DNA from: JANXZS01 sp963797255
GTDB lineage: Bacteria; Acidobacteriota; Terriglobia; Terriglobales; Acidobacteriaceae
Direction: 5' to 3'
Assembly: GCA_963797255.1 (NCBI GenBank)
Contig: CAWCOV010000021.1
Coordinates: 186,001-250,000 of the forward strand
DNA length: 64,000 nt
In this document: positions 49,491-60,500 of the stretch, piece by piece
Layout: each line of letters starts with the position of its first letter
Position numbering within the stretch: the first letter of the stretch is position 1
Made by a program: the position numbers and the translations under genes
The notes under the pieces: generated by a model
Databases searched by the model: none
What the model saw: only the letters and a program-made list of their open reading frames with translations
What the model was told of the DNA's origin: nothing

Positions 49491-51119
49491 CTAAATCTCT
49501 CTGTAATTGAGAAGGCCTACGCCGATGAGAACGAAGCAGATAGGCCAGATCCAAGAGGGAGATTTCCAGTTCGTGTTGGGAAGACGCAACTCCAGCCAGC
49601 GAGTCCAACCCGCACACACCGCCAACAGACCAAGCGGGACGTGAGTCAGTTCCACCAGTAGGGATTCCTTGATGTTGGTGATGGGATGAGAATGAGTCAG
49701 CAGCAAGGCGCCGCCGATAGCGCACATCAACGGAAAAGCCAAGGCGCCAGCGTGTGTACCCGGATATCTGCGTACGCGGAGTTCAAAGAATGCGAAACCG
49801 ACGCAGACCAAGGCCGCGAGTCTATGCTGAAGAACTTCGGGTTTCAGCCAGCAGGCCCAGAAGCCTTGTTTCCCAAGCGGCCAGCTCTCCGAGTCGGCCG
49901 CTATGAAGATAAAGACGCTGATGAGGATAAGGAGCAAAGGCCAGTATTCAGCCCATCGAACCTTGCCGGTGCGAGCAAGAAGCGCTGTCAGTCCCATGCC
50001 AAGAACTATGAGTCCCATCCAATGATGGTTTGTCTCGGATTCTCGAACATCGACCAGCTCTTTCCGGGTGAAGGGCACACCGTCTACGTTGTGGAAAACG
50101 GCTGCAGCTGCATCCTCGGCCTTCGCCTGCAGGGGTGGTGTTTTCGTCGAGTCAGCGTAGGTCGGAAGTTCGAAGCGTGGCCACTCTGGCTTTAGTCGAT
50201 TGACAATCTGGTGCAGGCTGACTATCTCCTGCTGAACATCCACTGCCGGCGGCTGCGAAGTAAGCGATGCTGCGGTGAGAACGACGGTGATGCCGATTCC
50301 AACTTCCGCTTCCACAATCCTGCGGAGTCGCGGGATGACGCTGCCGGGTTCCTGATCCCGGATGAGGAAGTAATTCACACTGCCAAGAACGACGAGACCT
50401 GCCAGCATGGCAACCTTTGCTGACACCATTACTCCGTATGCGGTCCCGATCAACGCGGCAATGGATCCCATGTAAGACAAAGTTAGACCGGTGCCGGAGA
50501 GGACCAGAATGCCCACACTGACGAGAGCACTTCTGGAATAGCGTTCGGAGATAGACCATTGCGTCAAGCCATCGCGCGGGCGAGACAGCATGAGAATCAA
50601 ATAGGGAAGACCGCCGATCCAGAAGCCGGTGGCCAACTGATGTAGAGCGGTCATTAGCAGAAGTGGACCTCGGCCGTTCATGCGCGCTGCAGCATGGCTG
50701 GTCATAACGCAAGCAAAAAGCATGCCGGCGACAAGCAGAACCAGAACAGTTGCGTCTGGTCGTTCGCGACGAGAAACCACGATCGCAATCCCGATTGCCG
50801 CGGCGAGGATCACGGATCCCGCGACGAAGAAGTTTGCGCCCCAAACTTCTTTGAAGGAGATCTGGGCCGTCACCATTAATACGCTTGAATCCACATAGAG
50901 GAGCAGGGCCTGTACGACCATGAGAGCGATCGCGGCAAGCTGTATGAGTTTGCGCGATGAAAGCTGTACGTCGTTCCATGTAGCGGCAACGTATTGAAGG
51001 GAAGGCTTCGCGGTCCACAAAACGAACAGAGTTCCACCCAATATCAACGACTGGCAGATGAGGACGCCAGCGCGGAGAATTACTGAGAGAAATGCGAAGA
51101 GGTCAACGAGTGCTTGCAT
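49491..51119 (-). CDS. copD: CopD-family copper resistance membrane protein
   Basis: A 542-residue inner-membrane protein with about 13 hydrophobic spans. The first 290 residues match CopD/PcoD: FVLWTAKP, SHAAARMNGRGPLLLMTALHQLATGFWIGGLPYLILM with the conserved His residues, and a KVAMLAGLVVLGSVNYFLIRD helix. A soluble loop follows (about 300-380), then five to six extra spans (YWPLLLILISVFIFIAADS to LIGVGLLN) with several His (LTHSHPI), resembling the extended C-terminal region of some acidobacterial CopD. It would move copper across the inner membrane. copC ends 12 bases upstream on the same strand, so the two form a unit. Confidence 0.9.
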   Translation of the reverse strand: MQALVDLFAFLSVILRAGVLICQSLILGGTLFVLWTAKPSLQYVAATWNDVQLSSRKLIQLAAIALMVVQALLLYVDSSVLMVTAQISFKEVWGANFFVAGSVILAAAIGIAIVVSRRERPDATVLVLLVAGMLFACVMTSHAAARMNGRGPLLLMTALHQLATGFWIGGLPYLILMLSRPRDGLTQWSISERYSRSALVSVGILVLSGTGLTLSYMGSIAALIGTAYGVMVSAKVAMLAGLVVLGSVNYFLIRDQEPGSVIPRLRRIVEAEVGIGITVVLTAASLTSQPPAVDVQQEIVSLHQIVNRLKPEWPRFELPTYADSTKTPPLQAKAEDAAAAVFHNVDGVPFTRKELVDVRESETNHHWMGLIVLGMGLTALLARTGKVRWAEYWPLLLILISVFIFIAADSESWPLGKQGFWACWLKPEVLQHRLAALVCVGFAFFELRVRRYPGTHAGALAFPLMCAIGGALLLTHSHPITNIKESLLVELTHVPLGLLAVCAGWTRWLELRLPNTNWKSPSWIWPICFVLIGVGLLNYREI

Positions 51120-51131
51120 GAAATTGAGGTT

Positions 51132-51503
51132 TTACCGCACGGTAAACGGAACTTCTCCACTAGTCATATGACCGTCGGAGGCCAGCACTTGCCAGATCAG
51201 TTTATATGTCCCGGCCTTAAGTCCCGCCGCCTTCGATTGCAGACGATCTGGTCCGGCGTCCATGGTCAGGGGAAGGGCGACCGAGGTACCGTCGCTTGAT
51301 CCAAGTCGAACTCGAGAACGGCTACCGTCTATACGAACGTTAAACCGGAGCGATATCTCGACGCTGGAGCCCGACACGGTCGCATTTGCTTTCGGTGTTG
51401 ATTCCACGAGAACAGCGTGAGCCCACAATCGCGACGAAAGAGAGATTGCTATGAGGAAAAGAAGCAGACATCGTAAGGATCGGCCCGGGTTCTGCGTGAA
51501 CAC
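51132..51503 (-). CDS. copC: CopC copper-binding periplasmic protein
   Basis: A 123-residue protein. The frame extends further upstream, but GTG 51503 has GGAGGA eight bases before it and opens directly into a signal peptide (LLLFLIAISLSSRLWA). Cleavage would expose HAVLVESTPKANATV: the N-terminal His is a Cu(II) ligand of CopC. The other ligands are in LASDGHMTSGEVPFTV (Asp and His). No Met-rich Cu(I) site is evident, so this is the Cu(II)-only type. It would pass copper to CopD, encoded immediately downstream. Confidence 0.92.
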   Translation of the reverse strand: MFTQNPGRSLRCLLLFLIAISLSSRLWAHAVLVESTPKANATVSGSSVEISLRFNVRIDGSRSRVRLGSSDGTSVALPLTMDAGPDRLQSKAAGLKAGTYKLIWQVLASDGHMTSGEVPFTVR

Positions 51504-51776
51504 TGGATTTCCTCCGTTGCATTCAGCCAAGTTGATTGTAAACCCGTGCCGACCTCCGCACACGTCGCTCGCTGGCCTGGTTCTTCGGGTAGGCATGGCG
51601 GAAGCATCCGTTCCCCGGCCGAACCGGGATAGAATTTCTGAGGTTGGATGGATTAATACTCAAGTAAGAGTCGGATGACTGCCGAATCCGTGAATATCAG
51701 TTTTGAGCCCTCGTTTACGGGTTAGTCTTGTCCTGCCAATGAACGAGAATAGACACTGATACCTGAAGGAGAACCT

Positions 51777-52871
51777 GTGTCCCTAAACAGACGAGAATTT
51801 AACCGTCTCGCCGCTCTTAGCGCAATTGCGCCATTTGTCCCACGCCTGTTTGGCCAAGAAGGGCAGCACGCTGACACGCAGGTTGGATACGCTGTGGTGG
51901 GAATTGGGCGGATCTCGTCAAACCAGTTCATGCCGGGGCTAAAGACCGCGACGAAATGCCATCTTGCAGGTCTGGTGAGTGGCCACAGAGAAAAGGCGGA
52001 CAAGGTCGCCGCCCTGTACCAGGTTCCCGCGGACAGCATTTACAACTACGAAAACTTCGATTCAATTCGCGAAAACAAGAAGATCGATGCGGTCTACATT
52101 GCGCTGCCTAACGGAATGCATGCGGAATACACGATCCGGGCCGCAAAGGCGGGCAAGCACGTGCTGTGCGAGAAACCGATGGCCACCTCTGTCGAGGACT
52201 GCCGGTCGATGATCAAAGCATGCAATGACGCGGGCGTGAAATTGATGATCGCGTATCGATGCCAATATGAACCTTCAAACCTGCGAGCAATTCAGCTAAT
52301 TCGAGATGGAAAACTTGGCAAGATTCAGACGATTGAAAGCACCTACGGATTCAATATCTCTCCGGGCGAGTGGCGACTGAATCGTAAGCTCGCGGGTGGA
52401 GGGCCATTGATGGATGTCGGCATTTACTCGTTGAACGCATGCCGCCAGCTGACGGGCGAAGAGCCTTCGGATTTGGCCGCCTTTTCTTCCGTGATCGACC
52501 AGGATGGGCGCTTCTCTGAGGTGGAAGAGAACCTTTCATGGACGATGAAGTTTCCCTCTGGAATTGTTGCGAGTTGTGCCACGACATATGGCGCCCAAAT
52601 GAGAGGATTTTATGCAGTGCAAGGACCGTTGGGTAACCTGGAATTGGATACGGCCTTCAACTACGAGGGTCAACACCTGAAAGCGACGATTGGCAAGACG
52701 ACGATCGATGAACCGAATCCTCTTCGCGATCCAAGCCAGTTCACAAGGCAATCTGATTATTTCGCCGAGTGTATTCGAAAAGGAACCGTACCCAAATCAT
52801 CCGGGGAAGAGGGCCTTCGAGATATGGAGTTGATTGCGCGGATCTATCAATCCGCGGGCCGCAGCCTGTAA
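51777..52871 (+). CDS. Gfo/Idh/MocA family oxidoreductase, Tat-like leader
   Basis: A 364-residue dehydrogenase from GTG 51777 with a strong AAGGAGA upstream. The leader (LNRREFNRLAALSAIAPFVPRLF) looks like a Tat signal, so the enzyme is probably periplasmic with its cofactor bound. NAD(P)-binding motif: VGYAVVGIGRIS. CEKPMATS supplies the family Lys, and GGGPLMDVGIYSLNACR the second-domain motif. This subtype resembles glucose-fructose oxidoreductase. It heads the glycan locus, convergent with the GH39 gene 26 bases away; a sugar substrate from that pathway is inferred. Confidence 0.9.
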   Translation: MSLNRREFNRLAALSAIAPFVPRLFGQEGQHADTQVGYAVVGIGRISSNQFMPGLKTATKCHLAGLVSGHREKADKVAALYQVPADSIYNYENFDSIRENKKIDAVYIALPNGMHAEYTIRAAKAGKHVLCEKPMATSVEDCRSMIKACNDAGVKLMIAYRCQYEPSNLRAIQLIRDGKLGKIQTIESTYGFNISPGEWRLNRKLAGGGPLMDVGIYSLNACRQLTGEEPSDLAAFSSVIDQDGRFSEVEENLSWTMKFPSGIVASCATTYGAQMRGFYAVQGPLGNLELDTAFNYEGQHLKATIGKTTIDEPNPLRDPSQFTRQSDYFAECIRKGTVPKSSGEEGLRDMELIARIYQSAGRSL

Positions 52872-52897
52872 TCAAATTTGCGGCATAAATTTTCACA

Positions 52898-54694
52898 TCA
52901 CCAGCTGAGTAGCAAAAGAGAGACGGCTTGTCGGGGCAAGGAAAAAGGGACGATGATTTTCCCATCCTCATGAACGTCGACCCAGATCGGAGAAGTGAGG
53001 GTCTCTAGTCGACTCGAATTCTGCAGCGATGTGTACTGCTCGGGTGTTGGGTGTTGAGGAGATTCCATAGCTTGCCACGCGGTGTAAGAATTGCTGTGTG
53101 TCGAGTCGATGCGGTAATGCTGCAGCAACGCGCGGCGTACCGAGGTGGGTATTCCGCGAACAGTGACAGACACGGGAGACGAGGGCGCAGGTACATCGTC
53201 ATCGTGGTAGTTCCAAAGCATGATGGCTGCTTCGTGTTCTCCTCGAGTGGCAAGTGCGTCGATGTAAGGAGTCTGCCGTACTCCGGATGTCAGGATGTTG
53301 TCGAGCGGCACGCTTCCACTACTTTCCACCGTCACTCGCTCTCCGGCCATTAGTCCGGCCATTCGAAATAGATTCAGGATCGGCTTGTCGATCCCATTCG
53401 TTGCCAGCGATCGGAATCCCTCGAAGTAATCTCTATCTTCAAACTCAAAAGACCAACTCAACATGGCCAGCAAATTTACGTTATAGCGATCCTGCAATGA
53501 GAAAAGATTTTTCATTGCGGCGGCTGTATAGGCGGGGTAGAGCGTGCCGTTACGGTAGTTGTTTGAAGGATTCATGCGAGAGGAACAGGCTGCACATCCT
53601 TCGGGATCTGCTTCGCTCAGGATGATCGGAAGGGTTTTGAATTGAGGATAGGAGGCCACGATTTCAAAGCCATTGCGAACGTCGATCAACTCCTTATTGA
53701 GACCCATGCGAACGTGCTTGTCCGGCGAAGTCGTTGGTTGACCCTTCGCATGAAAAGAAATGAAGTCAAGAGGAATGGACTTGCCATCTGCAGCACTTTT
53801 CTGGGAAGCGACATGGTCAAGGAAAAGCTTGAGGAAGTGCGCGGCCTTCTCTGAACCCGGGCCCGTGGTTGCGGGACCTCCTACAATTGCGCCGGGAAGC
53901 GCCTTGCGCACACCCGCGACTGCATAATCGTAGAGCTTGTTGTATTCATCCTGAGTGCCGTGCCAGTAATCAATATCGGGTTCGTTCCAAACCTCCCAAT
54001 ACCACTGGCTCACTTCATCTTTGCCATAGCGAAGGACGAGGTGTTCTGTGATTTTTTGGCAAAGGGTTCCCCAGGCGGCATAGTCTTTTGGCGGACTCTG
54101 AACGCTGCCAGATGTTGTGCGGCCGGGGAAATGAACCTGGTAAGGAATTTGCTCACTCGCAAGATCCTGCGGCATAAAACCAAGCTCGACCATGGGACGA
54201 ACACCGGCTTGTTTATAAGTGTCAAATATCTGATCGATGACGGTGAAGTCGTAGACAGGCTTGCCGCTCTTATCGAGAACGAAGATATTACTCGAACTCC
54301 ACTTCAGTTCGGGTACTCCATTGCCAGAGGTGAAGAGATGGTGTGCGCGAATATAAACGGGGACAGGAGTAAGCTCGTGCAACTCCGCGAGGAGGATCTT
54401 TCCGAACTTCATTGTTGTGTAGTTCGATTCGTCATAACCGAACCAGCTATAAATTGATTTGAACCGGCCCTCAGACTTGGACAAATCAACGCTTACGTTG
54501 ACGGTGTTCTCCTCACTTGAGGCTGATCGTCCGCTCCATGCAAGCAGCGCAACGATTCCGAATACCAATAGCAACGTCGCGGCGGGAGATCGATCACGAT
54601 TCGAGATTTGCATGTTTGTTTTCGGTACGAACCCCTCATGGAAATGTACAGCCGAAAATACCGAAGCGCGGTTCGTTGGCGATGTTGTTGTCAT
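52898..54694 (-). CDS. Glycoside hydrolase family 39 (beta-xylosidase-like)
   Basis: A 598-residue protein. A membrane leader (LLLVFGIVALLAWSG) lies at residues 40-55; a start at 54613 (MQISNRD) would put it near the N-terminus and is the likely alternative. The (beta/alpha)8 barrel has WYWEVWNEPDIDYW with acid/base Glu238 and ILSEADPEGCAACSS with nucleophile Glu361, plus the family's RPMVELGFMP. The C-terminal 200 residues are beta-rich. GH39 enzymes act on beta-xylosides or alpha-iduronides; xylo-oligosaccharide release is the best guess. It follows the six-hairpin glycosidase by 11 bases, so they are one operon. Confidence 0.88.
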   Translation of the reverse strand: MTTTSPTNRASVFSAVHFHEGFVPKTNMQISNRDRSPAATLLLVFGIVALLAWSGRSASSEENTVNVSVDLSKSEGRFKSIYSWFGYDESNYTTMKFGKILLAELHELTPVPVYIRAHHLFTSGNGVPELKWSSSNIFVLDKSGKPVYDFTVIDQIFDTYKQAGVRPMVELGFMPQDLASEQIPYQVHFPGRTTSGSVQSPPKDYAAWGTLCQKITEHLVLRYGKDEVSQWYWEVWNEPDIDYWHGTQDEYNKLYDYAVAGVRKALPGAIVGGPATTGPGSEKAAHFLKLFLDHVASQKSAADGKSIPLDFISFHAKGQPTTSPDKHVRMGLNKELIDVRNGFEIVASYPQFKTLPIILSEADPEGCAACSSRMNPSNNYRNGTLYPAYTAAAMKNLFSLQDRYNVNLLAMLSWSFEFEDRDYFEGFRSLATNGIDKPILNLFRMAGLMAGERVTVESSGSVPLDNILTSGVRQTPYIDALATRGEHEAAIMLWNYHDDDVPAPSSPVSVTVRGIPTSVRRALLQHYRIDSTHSNSYTAWQAMESPQHPTPEQYTSLQNSSRLETLTSPIWVDVHEDGKIIVPFSLPRQAVSLLLLSW

Positions 54695-54705
54695 ATACCG
54701 GATGC

Positions 54706-57300
54706 TTATTGATTCAGTTCGACTTCGATTATGGCATGTGCGTATGTAGGCGCAGGTGTGGAGTTTGGTGTGCGCGGGATAACGATGTCGTATGCTCCAT
54801 CCGCGGAAGGGCGCAATTCAGCGCCAGTAGTTTTGCCAATTTTCTCCCGAGTACGCAGGTAAATTACGGATTCACTCGAACTGTCAACATCTGCCTCAAT
54901 TACCAACGAATTCTTCTGGCGCTCGACCCGTATGACCTTCACTCCACGACTTTGATCGCCCAGCGCGAGAGCTTTCCGGGGCACACTCAGTAGAACACCG
55001 CCTCGATAATTAATTACGCAATGGGTTGTGCCTTCGGCCAATTGAACACTAATTTTGGCGTGCGAATCCTGCTGTGTGTTTATCGGTGTGGCTTGCACTT
55101 TATTGCCGTTGATTGCAGCACTAGTGAGCTGCGCGCCAAGTGGTATCTCAGGAGAGAATTCGAGAGCCAGAGGAGCACCACTATTGACGGCGGTCAATTC
55201 GATTCGATCGTTCGTGCGAGTGAGAGACAGGTTGATCGTACCCTGTATGCCGCGAATTCCATTGATCTGTACGTCATTCCATTCGGTCGGGAGATGAGGG
55301 GCAAAAACAATTTGCTTTTTGAGTGGATCAAGTTCAAGACCTAACAGCCCTTGAGTGACTGAGGTGAGCAGCGCCGCGGAGCTCCATGTTTGTTCTGGTA
55401 CTGATTCGGTCTGCTCGTGGAAGATATCGCCTGCAAGGACTTCGTGGAGGTGCCCGAGCGAGTCGAGCGAGTTCCAGCGAATCAACGAGCGCCAAATTGG
55501 AAACGCTGTCGCAGGACGATGTTGCTTCCAGAAAGTCGATGCGATCTCTGCGGTTCCAATTCCCCAAACGCTACCTTTGGCATACGAGTTGGGATCGTAC
55601 GTCGAAGAGTTTGAGGCGATGCTTCGGGAACCCCAATCCGTCTGGAAAAGGGAGGAAGCGATTTCATTTAATATGCGACCGGCGGCTTCACTTTCGATAA
55701 ATTTTCCATCAATCAAGCTGGCCCCGCCTATGCCGCCGCCGAATACAGGTTTTCCAGCATCCGTGTAGCCATCGATCCAGCGCCCGCTGCTCTTTTGCCA
55801 ATAGCGCTGTGCGATAGCGGATTGGGCTCGCTCGCTGAGGCGTTCCGCTTCCGTCGCCTCCTGGGAGTGCCCGGTGATGTTCGCGAGTTGGGAGAAGGCG
55901 CGCGAAGCAGAAACCCAACTCACCGAGAGGCTGAGCTCATCTGTTAGCCGATCCTGTTCGTTGCCGCCCTCCTTGTTCGAGGGAATTCGAGGGAGGCCGT
56001 CACTCGTAGAGAGGATGGAGCGGCAGAAGTTGTAGGCCGACAGTAATGAGGCCCAGTTGTCCGCAGCAAATTTTGTATCGCCGCTCATCGAGACGTATTG
56101 AGCGACTGTGCTGAGATAGTCAAAACTGATGTCGACGTGCACGTACATGAAAGGGTATTGGCCGGTCCAGTCAAGGAAGCTCGCGCTCTGCGAAAGCTCA
56201 TGCCACATCATGCCGGTCTTCGGGTCCTGATATTTGATAATGAATTGAAGTGCTTCTTTTGCACGGTCATTTTGACCAGAAGCTAGAAGGCCCTTGATAG
56301 CAGTCATGCCATCGCCGGCAAAGAACCATTCATATTGCGGGCGGCGCGCGTCTCGTGAGGGGCCATATCCTGCGACAAGGCCACAGCCTAAATAGGGATT
56401 GCAGACCCAGGCTTGATCAAGTGCGATCTGAGCCCAGGAAATCGCGTTGTTCACTGCAGCGTCTGGCGTAATTATCTGCAGTGAGCTAGACAGCATCTTC
56501 GCGTAGTGATCTTGCGAGCTGCTCTGCAATTGCCTACTTGTTGTGATCAAACTACTCATCTGCGTCCGCGGGTCTCGCTCGTTCTTATCGAGAAGTCCGA
56601 CGAGAACTGTGATGTCTGCGCCAGGCTTGCGTGCTTCCATCGCGAATGCGAAACGTTTGCTCTCAGAACCCGGCGCTGCGCTGTTTACGGTGTCGTCGTG
56701 AGAAATGATGTCAGGCGATCCGATATATGCCGAAAAGCGGTGTGACGGTTCCGAAATTACGTAGGAAGAAGACAGTTGATTCCAACCAGCATTCTGTCCG
56801 CCAATGGCTGCTGGCCACATGAGATTCAGAACGGGATCAAAATGAGAAATGATTTCGATTGGGTCGCGGCTAAGGATAGAGTAAGTGATGATTGCGGAAG
56901 GCTGCTCAAGGGGGACGAAGATTCGTTCTTGTACCGAAAAGTCCGGGCCGACGTAGGTTCTTATGACCGCCTGCGGCTCATAGGTTATCTTGCGTATCAG
57001 GTCAATGCCTCTTAGCTCCGAGGTTGTTCCGGGCTTTCTGAAACCAACTTCATACCCGCTCACGATCTGCAACGGATAGCCCCAAACTTCAAGACCCCGC
57101 GTGGCATATCCCTGCACAAGTGCACGACGACCGTGGACCGCCATGAAGCGCGAGGGCCCGACGGAATCCGTCTCCATTGAAAGAGAATCCGGTGCTGTTA
57201 TTAGTCGCGAGTCCTGAGCATTCAAAGACGAGCAGTAAAGACAGAAAGGAATGCAGAGTACGAGAAGAGTGTTAAGAGAAAGCGATTTGTGCGCTCTCAT
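54706..57300 (-). CDS. Six-hairpin (alpha/alpha)6 glycosidase, exported
   Basis: An 864-residue protein from 57300 (MRAHKS), chosen because it leads directly into a signal peptide (LNTLLVLCIPFCLYCSSLNAQ); a start at 57333 is possible. The N-terminal beta-sandwich (about 40-260) precedes an (alpha/alpha)6 toroid with RRPQYEWFFAGDGMTAIKGLLASG, MMWHELSQSA, GKPVFGGGIGG and VWGIGTAEIAS; the beta-rich C-terminus (about 680-864) resembles a support domain. The YEWFFAGD segment is close to the catalytic-region WFFGDD of amylo-alpha-1,6-glucosidase/GH-like hairpin families. Exact substrate unknown. First gene of an operon with GH39. Confidence 0.8.
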   Translation of the reverse strand: MRAHKSLSLNTLLVLCIPFCLYCSSLNAQDSRLITAPDSLSMETDSVGPSRFMAVHGRRALVQGYATRGLEVWGYPLQIVSGYEVGFRKPGTTSELRGIDLIRKITYEPQAVIRTYVGPDFSVQERIFVPLEQPSAIITYSILSRDPIEIISHFDPVLNLMWPAAIGGQNAGWNQLSSSYVISEPSHRFSAYIGSPDIISHDDTVNSAAPGSESKRFAFAMEARKPGADITVLVGLLDKNERDPRTQMSSLITTSRQLQSSSQDHYAKMLSSSLQIITPDAAVNNAISWAQIALDQAWVCNPYLGCGLVAGYGPSRDARRPQYEWFFAGDGMTAIKGLLASGQNDRAKEALQFIIKYQDPKTGMMWHELSQSASFLDWTGQYPFMYVHVDISFDYLSTVAQYVSMSGDTKFAADNWASLLSAYNFCRSILSTSDGLPRIPSNKEGGNEQDRLTDELSLSVSWVSASRAFSQLANITGHSQEATEAERLSERAQSAIAQRYWQKSSGRWIDGYTDAGKPVFGGGIGGASLIDGKFIESEAAGRILNEIASSLFQTDWGSRSIASNSSTYDPNSYAKGSVWGIGTAEIASTFWKQHRPATAFPIWRSLIRWNSLDSLGHLHEVLAGDIFHEQTESVPEQTWSSAALLTSVTQGLLGLELDPLKKQIVFAPHLPTEWNDVQINGIRGIQGTINLSLTRTNDRIELTAVNSGAPLALEFSPEIPLGAQLTSAAINGNKVQATPINTQQDSHAKISVQLAEGTTHCVINYRGGVLLSVPRKALALGDQSRGVKVIRVERQKNSLVIEADVDSSSESVIYLRTREKIGKTTGAELRPSADGAYDIVIPRTPNSTPAPTYAHAIIEVELNQ

Positions 57301-57503
57301 GACATTGCGATCCTGAATTTTCAGTGTGTTCATAGATGACTGCGAGATAAGGCAATGGCGTGAGATCGCACACGGTAAGTTGAACGCGACTTTCTGAAAG
57401 CTTGAAGACCTGTGTCGCGCAATCCCTGGACAGACGGGCACCATTCACTTGCTAGGGACGCGTTAGAAAGTATCTTCTGCCTGAATGCAGAGTTACGCAA
57501 AAC

Positions 57504-57539
57504 AAAAAAGTTGGCGGCTCTCGGATGAGGAGCCGCCAA
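57504..57539 (-). terminator. Intrinsic terminator of the second TonB receptor
   Basis: Arms TTGGCGGCTC (57511-57520) and GAGCCGCCAA (57530-57539) pair perfectly around nine bases; on the minus strand they are followed by C and TTTTTT (57504-57509). It sits 18 bases beyond the receptor stop at 57557. Confidence 0.92.
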
Positions 57540-57556
57540 TTAAAGGAGGCCCTAGC

Positions 57557-60500
57557 TTAGAACTGCAGACGAGCACCAAACTGCAATCGGCGCATCGACG
57601 TTCCATCTTGATTGCCGACAGTATTGGAGATAGTTCCTGCTCCGCTCCCTTGGCAGTCAAAACATGAATTCGGCTGGTTGAGATTGACGTGATTGAACAA
57701 GTTGAATGCCTGAACAAGGAACTGGAGGCGCAGTCCTTCCCACAGCATAAAATTCTTTGCCAGGGAGGCATCCACGTTGGTCAGGCCCGGTCCCCAAAGG
57801 GCATCTCTTCCCACGTTGCCCCAGGTGCCAACCGCCGGACGGGCGAATGGACCATAGGAGTTCGGCGTCGTCGGATTAGGATCGTTTGGCGAAGACAGAA
57901 CATACGGAGAGGGTGTGAAGTACGGAACGGAATTGGTGACTGGGTCATACTTGCCGACGTGCGAATTTATTGAGCCGCCGGTTTTATTCAGGAAGCAGAC
58001 ACCAATGTCCTGATCATTGCTGCAGTTGGCATAGTTGGTTGTGAACGGCAGACCACCTTGAACGGTGACGGTTCCGTTCAGTTGCCAGCCACCTATGATC
58101 TGGTTTTCCCATCCTGAGGCCCCGGCACCGAACTTCTTATCCCTGCCAAACGGTAGATCGTAGGTTCCGGCAAAGACAAAAGCCTGGCGACGATTGTAGT
58201 AGCCGTTACCACGACCAATCTGCGGGTCAATGAGGAATTCATATGCCTCATGTCCGAGAGCATGAGACCAGGTGTAGTGAGTCAGGAACTGAAGCCCCGT
58301 GCTGAATCGTTTATTGAGCACAACCTGCAGGGCCTGGTAGCTTCCCGTCGCCTGGTTTGCCATGTAGTCAATTCGTTGCGACCAGCCATATGGCGAACCG
58401 TACTTGACGCCCAATTGTGACTGGGCGGTGCCATCGAACCAGGGCCTACGCTCGTTTTGGGTATAGAGGCATTCGGACGGTACATCCGGTGCTCCAGGAG
58501 GCAGCGTGCCCTGCGGATAGGTCGAGCAACTGGCACCGCCAGTAGTCGTGTGGTTCGGGTTGACCTGGTTAAATCCGCTCAACGTCTGCTGGTTGGTGTC
58601 GTAGGAAGGAGAAGACTCAAACATGTTGTGGTAAGCCTGGCTACCCACGTATGTAATGGCCAGGGTCATCGTGTTGGTCAACTCCTGTTGAACGGCTACG
58701 TTCCATCCCTGAACCGTCGGAAGGACGACGGAACGGGGGCGCGCGGTTTGGCCGATGCCATCGGGTAGGATGTAATTTCCATCGGCTGGAATCGTTGGGA
58801 ACGTGTAGCCCGGAGGTCCTTGTTCAAGCGTGAAGACGGCGGCGCTATTGGAATCCGGCTGCACCGTTTGCTGAATCTGCGTTGGGAATGATGAGGTAAG
58901 TACGCCACCGAAGCTGTCGCCTGCCCAGCCCTGGCCATACACCGTGCCGAAGCCTCCGCGAATTACAGTCTTCGGAGTGACCTGATACGCAATGCCAACA
59001 CGTGGAGCAAAGTTAGTCCAGGTCTTGCTCACGCCGAGGCTGAGGTCGTTCGAGCCGTAGCCTGCAATGTGCAGCACACCAGTGTTGAGATCGAGCAATC
59101 CGCCCGCCCCCTTTTCTGTAACCGCTTCTGGGCTGTAGAACTCCCATCGCAGACCGTAGTTGAGGGTGAGTTTTGGAGTCATACGCCACTGGTCCTGGGC
59201 ATAGGTGAAGAACCTGTTTTGCTTCGTCTGGGCGTTGAGATTTGCCGTCTGTGTGCGCCAGTAAGTAGTCGTGTCGCCGATCAGGAATGTAGCAAATCCA
59301 AGACCGGATGAACTCGCTCCTCCACTCGTGCCAGATGTACGCGACTGCGCAAAGAAGAAGGTGCCGGAACGCAGAGCGTTGCTGGCAACAGATACCGTCT
59401 GGTTCTTGCCATAACGATAATCCGCCCCGAACTTGATGTTGTGATTGCCCCAAGTGTGAGACCAGTTATTTACGAATTGAAGCTGGCTCGTGTTTTGCTC
59501 GCCGGGGTTGGCAGATGTTCCATACTCGATATTCTGGCTGCCGTTGCTGCCATTGCTCGGAATGTCAATATTGAACTGGGGTAGACCTCCGTAAAGCGAG
59601 AGCGGAGTACCGTTCGCATTTGGAATTCCCAATTCATTACCCAATGGCTGGTCGGAGTCAGGACCTACTGTGACGTTGTGAACCTTGTACCAACCCACGC
59701 GGAAATCTGTGAGCCAGTTTGAGGAGACAACGTAATCACCCCCAGCGGCAACGCTCTGGTTGCGGGCAGAGTCTGTTCCGGCGAAGTTACCTGCACCAAA
59801 ACCCAATCCGCCGGCAGCACCAAAGAACGGATCGCCGGAAAGGGCCGCGCCAAAGTAGGTGTACCGGCCAAAGAGATGAAGCTTCTGTTTCAGGGTCGAG
59901 TCAACGCGTGCGTCCCACTGGTTGGTATTGAAGATGCCCGATCCTGACGCTGAATAGTTGTTGATGATCGCGCCGGCCGGACCGCTGTTTGGTGAAGGCA
60001 ATAACTTGAAGAAGTTCACAGCTGGAGCGGAAAGGTCCGTTGCTGGGATTATGTTCCCCACATAAGGAGTGCGACCGGAGTTTGAGGCATCGTTCAGGGA
60101 GTTTGGTTTGTAGATCTGGCCTTGCCCTCCCTGGAAGTATTCACTCAGGTTGCAATCGCCGCCTGAGGTGCAGCTTGTCCGCGCCAGTTCAGTTGGAACC
60201 GTGGTCAAAACTGCCGTACCAGTCTTCTCGCGCAGACCTTGGTAATCACCGAAGAAGAACAGCTTCTCCTTGAGAATTGGTCCGCCTGCCGATCCACCGA
60301 ACTGGTTGTGCAACGTGGGGGCGAGATAGTCCCCGGTAAGTGGATTTGGATTTTGGTTTGCAAAAGGATCGCGCGCTTGTAGCGCATCCGAGCGGCGATA
60401 CCAGAAACCTGATCCATGGAAGCTGTTGCTACCCGACTTGGTCTGTGCCGTAACAAGGCCGGCAACAGCCTTGCCAAACTCGGCGTCATAATTTTGCGAA